NCBI GenBank assembly: GCA_030642565.1
Contig: DAOWNM010000110.1
Coordinates: 1-8,315, forward strand
Direction of reading: 5' to 3'
DNA from: Bacteroidota bacterium
Lineage (GTDB): Bacteria > Bacteroidota > Bacteroidia > Bacteroidales > GCA-2748055
Length of the DNA: 8,315 bases
The notes below the pieces were generated by a model, which worked only from the letters and a program-made list of their open reading frames with translations, was not told the origin of the DNA and did not search any database. Position 1 is the first letter of the stretch. Each line of letters opens with the position of its first letter. Positions 7,227-8,315 of this stretch are shown in pieces. The translations under genes and the position numbers were made by a program.

Positions 7227-7234
7227 CAAAAATA
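7227..7234 (-). promoter_or_regulatory. Candidate -7 promoter element directly before the aldehyde dehydrogenase ATG
   Basis: The minus strand reads TATTTTTG, an exact TAnnTTTG match ending 5 bases before the ATG at 7221. If used, transcription would begin at or very near the start codon, giving a leaderless or nearly leaderless mRNA. No TTTG lies at the expected -33 spacing, and the surrounding stretch is AT-rich, so a chance match is quite possible. Confidence 0.3.
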
Positions 7235-7252
7235 ACAATTATTCCATCACAA

Positions 7253-7276
7253 GGTTCAGACCAGTCGGCCTGAACC
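7253..7276. repeat. Inverted repeat GGTTCAG / CTGAACC in the divergent spacer
   Basis: Perfect 7-base arms at 7253-7259 and 7270-7276 are separated by a 10-base loop. A further GGTTCA copy is at 7286-7291. The site lies between the divergent dehydrogenase and outer-membrane genes, where a regulator-binding dyad would be expected; an operator is an inference. Confidence 0.5.
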
Positions 7277-7294
7277 CATTTACCCGGTTCAAGA

Positions 7295-7317
7295 GGTCCG
7301 GACCGCACAATCCGGAC
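7295..7317. repeat. Palindrome GGTCCGGACC with a second TCCGGAC copy
   Basis: A perfect 10-base palindrome (7295-7304) is followed by TCCGGAC at 7311-7317. This repeats the right part of the palindrome directly and also pairs with GTCCGGA at 7296-7302 as a 7-base stem with an 8-base loop. It lies about 35-57 bases before the outer-membrane gene start, a plausible place for an operator. It is followed by no T-run, so it is not an obvious terminator. Confidence 0.5.
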
Positions 7318-7351
7318 GATTAGGAGAGGGAGGCACACTAGTTTTACTGAT

Positions 7352-8315
7352 ATGACAAAAAAGATGCTATCGGGAGTGCTGTTGATGTTGTGGGTAACAA
7401 CTGCTCCAGGACAGGGGCTTTTTGAGTCTTCCCTCGCCGAAGGTTCGGAAACGCCGGGTAAAGAGTTCCTCTCCATAGGGGGATTTATCAGGTCGGCGGT
7501 CTACATCGGTAACACACCGGATACGGAGGAGGGATACCTTCAGAGTACTTATGGTCAGGCGAGCCTGTTTTTGAAAGCAAAGGCGGGATCACAAGCCTTC
7601 GCGATAGCCGATATAAGGTTCAGGTATGGAACCGAGTGGCAACAAAATATTTCAGAAATAGAGCTCAGGGAGGCATATGTGAATCTTCAAACCGGACCAG
7701 TGGGATTCAGGCTTGGAAAGCTGATCTCTCCCTGGGGCAAAGGAACACTGTTCAATCCCACAAATAAGCTCACACCCATGGATCCCACCACAAGATCGCC
7801 TGATGTTGATGATATGTACCTGGGGATATGGGCGCTGCAGGGAAGAATCAACCTGGGATCGTTTCTTAAACTGACCGGTACCTGGAACCCACTCTACCAG
7901 CCCGGTAAACTGCTTATAGATCCCATTCCCATGCCCGACTATGTCTCCTTCCTGGAACCGGACTATCCGGGTGTAAAACTGGATGAGGGAAGTTATGGCA
8001 TCCGGCTGGACCTCCGTGCACCTTTGATGGATGCCGCTCTCTACTGTTTCGATGGATACCACAGCTGGCCGGGCATTGCATTTGACTCCTTTATTATGGA
8101 CAATCTCACCTTTGAACCCGTAGCACTGAATATCCGGGAAAAGGCGTACCGGATCAGGATGGCAGGTGCGGACCTCTCCATTCCTGTTGGTTCATGGATC
8201 TTCACCGGTGAGGGGGCCTGGTTCCAGTCAACCGAGAACCATGAAGGGGTTGAGTACCTGCCCTTCCCCGAACTCTCCTATACGGTAGAGATTGAAAAGA
8301 GTGGTTCATGGCTGA
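7352..8315 (+). CDS. Outer-membrane beta-barrel protein, DUF1302-like (C-terminus off the right edge)
   Basis: The frame is open from the ATG at 7352 to the right edge, giving 321 visible residues. The N-terminus is a signal peptide: Lys3-Lys4, a hydrophobic core at residues 5-17 and a likely cleavage before Gln21 (TTAPG/Q). The mature part alternates short amphipathic strands rich in Gly, Tyr, Trp and Phe, as in outer-membrane barrels. The segment at 105-148 is the most telling: LREAYVNL, then RLGKLISPWGKGTLFNPTN and PMDPTTR. The pattern of a strand with R-x-GK, then WG, NP and a D before an Arg resembles DUF1302-type barrels, which I recall lying near MMPL/RND exporters and LolA-like proteins. 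That family link is from motif memory and is tentative. Substrate and role are unknown. A purine-rich GGAGAGGGAGG (7323-7333) lies 18 bases before the ATG, rather far for a ribosome site; ATG 7364 is a less likely alternative start. Confidence 0.8.
   Translation, partial: MTKKMLSGVLLMLWVTTAPGQGLFESSLAEGSETPGKEFLSIGGFIRSAVYIGNTPDTEEGYLQSTYGQASLFLKAKAGSQAFAIADIRFRYGTEWQQNISEIELREAYVNLQTGPVGFRLGKLISPWGKGTLFNPTNKLTPMDPTTRSPDVDDMYLGIWALQGRINLGSFLKLTGTWNPLYQPGKLLIDPIPMPDYVSFLEPDYPGVKLDEGSYGIRLDLRAPLMDAALYCFDGYHSWPGIAFDSFIMDNLTFEPVALNIREKAYRIRMAGADLSIPVGSWIFTGEGAWFQSTENHEGVEYLPFPELSYTVEIEKSGSWL

Noticed and set aside
7222..7476. N-terminal extension of the aldehyde dehydrogenase frame up to an ATG at 7476
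   Set aside because: The extra 85 residues do not resemble an ALDH N-terminus, the normal start motif begins at 7221, and the extension would overlap the 5' end and signal peptide of the divergent outer-membrane gene.
7652..8062. 136-residue minus-strand open frame at the right end
   Set aside because: It is the antisense of the outer-membrane protein gene, whose signal peptide and barrel-like pattern are clear on the plus strand.

Overview
This window looks like chromosomal DNA of a Bacteroidota bacterium, most likely Bacteroidales or a relative. The basis is a membrane-anchored AraC-type regulator of a build typical of that phylum, a lipoprotein that resembles a Bacteroidota family (DUF6340), mostly absent Shine-Dalgarno sequences, and two exact matches to the Bacteroides-type -7 promoter element (TAnnTTTG) upstream of genes. 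The lineage is inferred from gene character, not from a marker gene. I see no RNA gene, CRISPR array, insertion sequence or prophage, and no gene-free stretch longer than 130 bases.

Left part (1-4687, all on the minus strand): five genes in one direction with short gaps. In transcription order they are sucD (succinyl-CoA ligase alpha subunit), a SIR2-family NAD-dependent protein deacylase, fabG (3-oxoacyl-ACP reductase), a 339-residue lipoprotein of unknown function with a GTG start, and a Ste24-like M48 membrane metalloprotease cut off by the left edge. The gaps are 7, 58, 21 and 33 bases, so this is probably one operon, possibly with an extra promoter before fabG. The array mixes acyl-CoA/TCA metabolism, protein deacylation, fatty-acid synthesis and envelope proteins.

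Middle (4688-5852): a 64-base divergent spacer with a good -7 element facing sucD, then on the plus strand a 366-residue regulator with a multi-pass membrane domain followed by an AraC-type DNA-binding domain.

Right part (5833-8315): an ALDH3-like aldehyde dehydrogenase on the minus strand, whose 3' end overlaps the regulator tail-to-tail by 20 bases. Its real start is at 7221; the longer open frame upstream is spurious. A 130-base divergent spacer rich in short inverted repeats separates it from an outer-membrane beta-barrel protein on the plus strand, which is cut off by the right edge.

Most genes are recognisable housekeeping or envelope functions. The points most worth a second look are a sirtuin whose fourth zinc ligand is Asp instead of Cys and which sits directly behind sucD, the palindrome cluster between the dehydrogenase and the outer-membrane protein, and the unassigned lipoprotein and barrel protein. 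I see no clear sign of a wholly new defence or mobile system.
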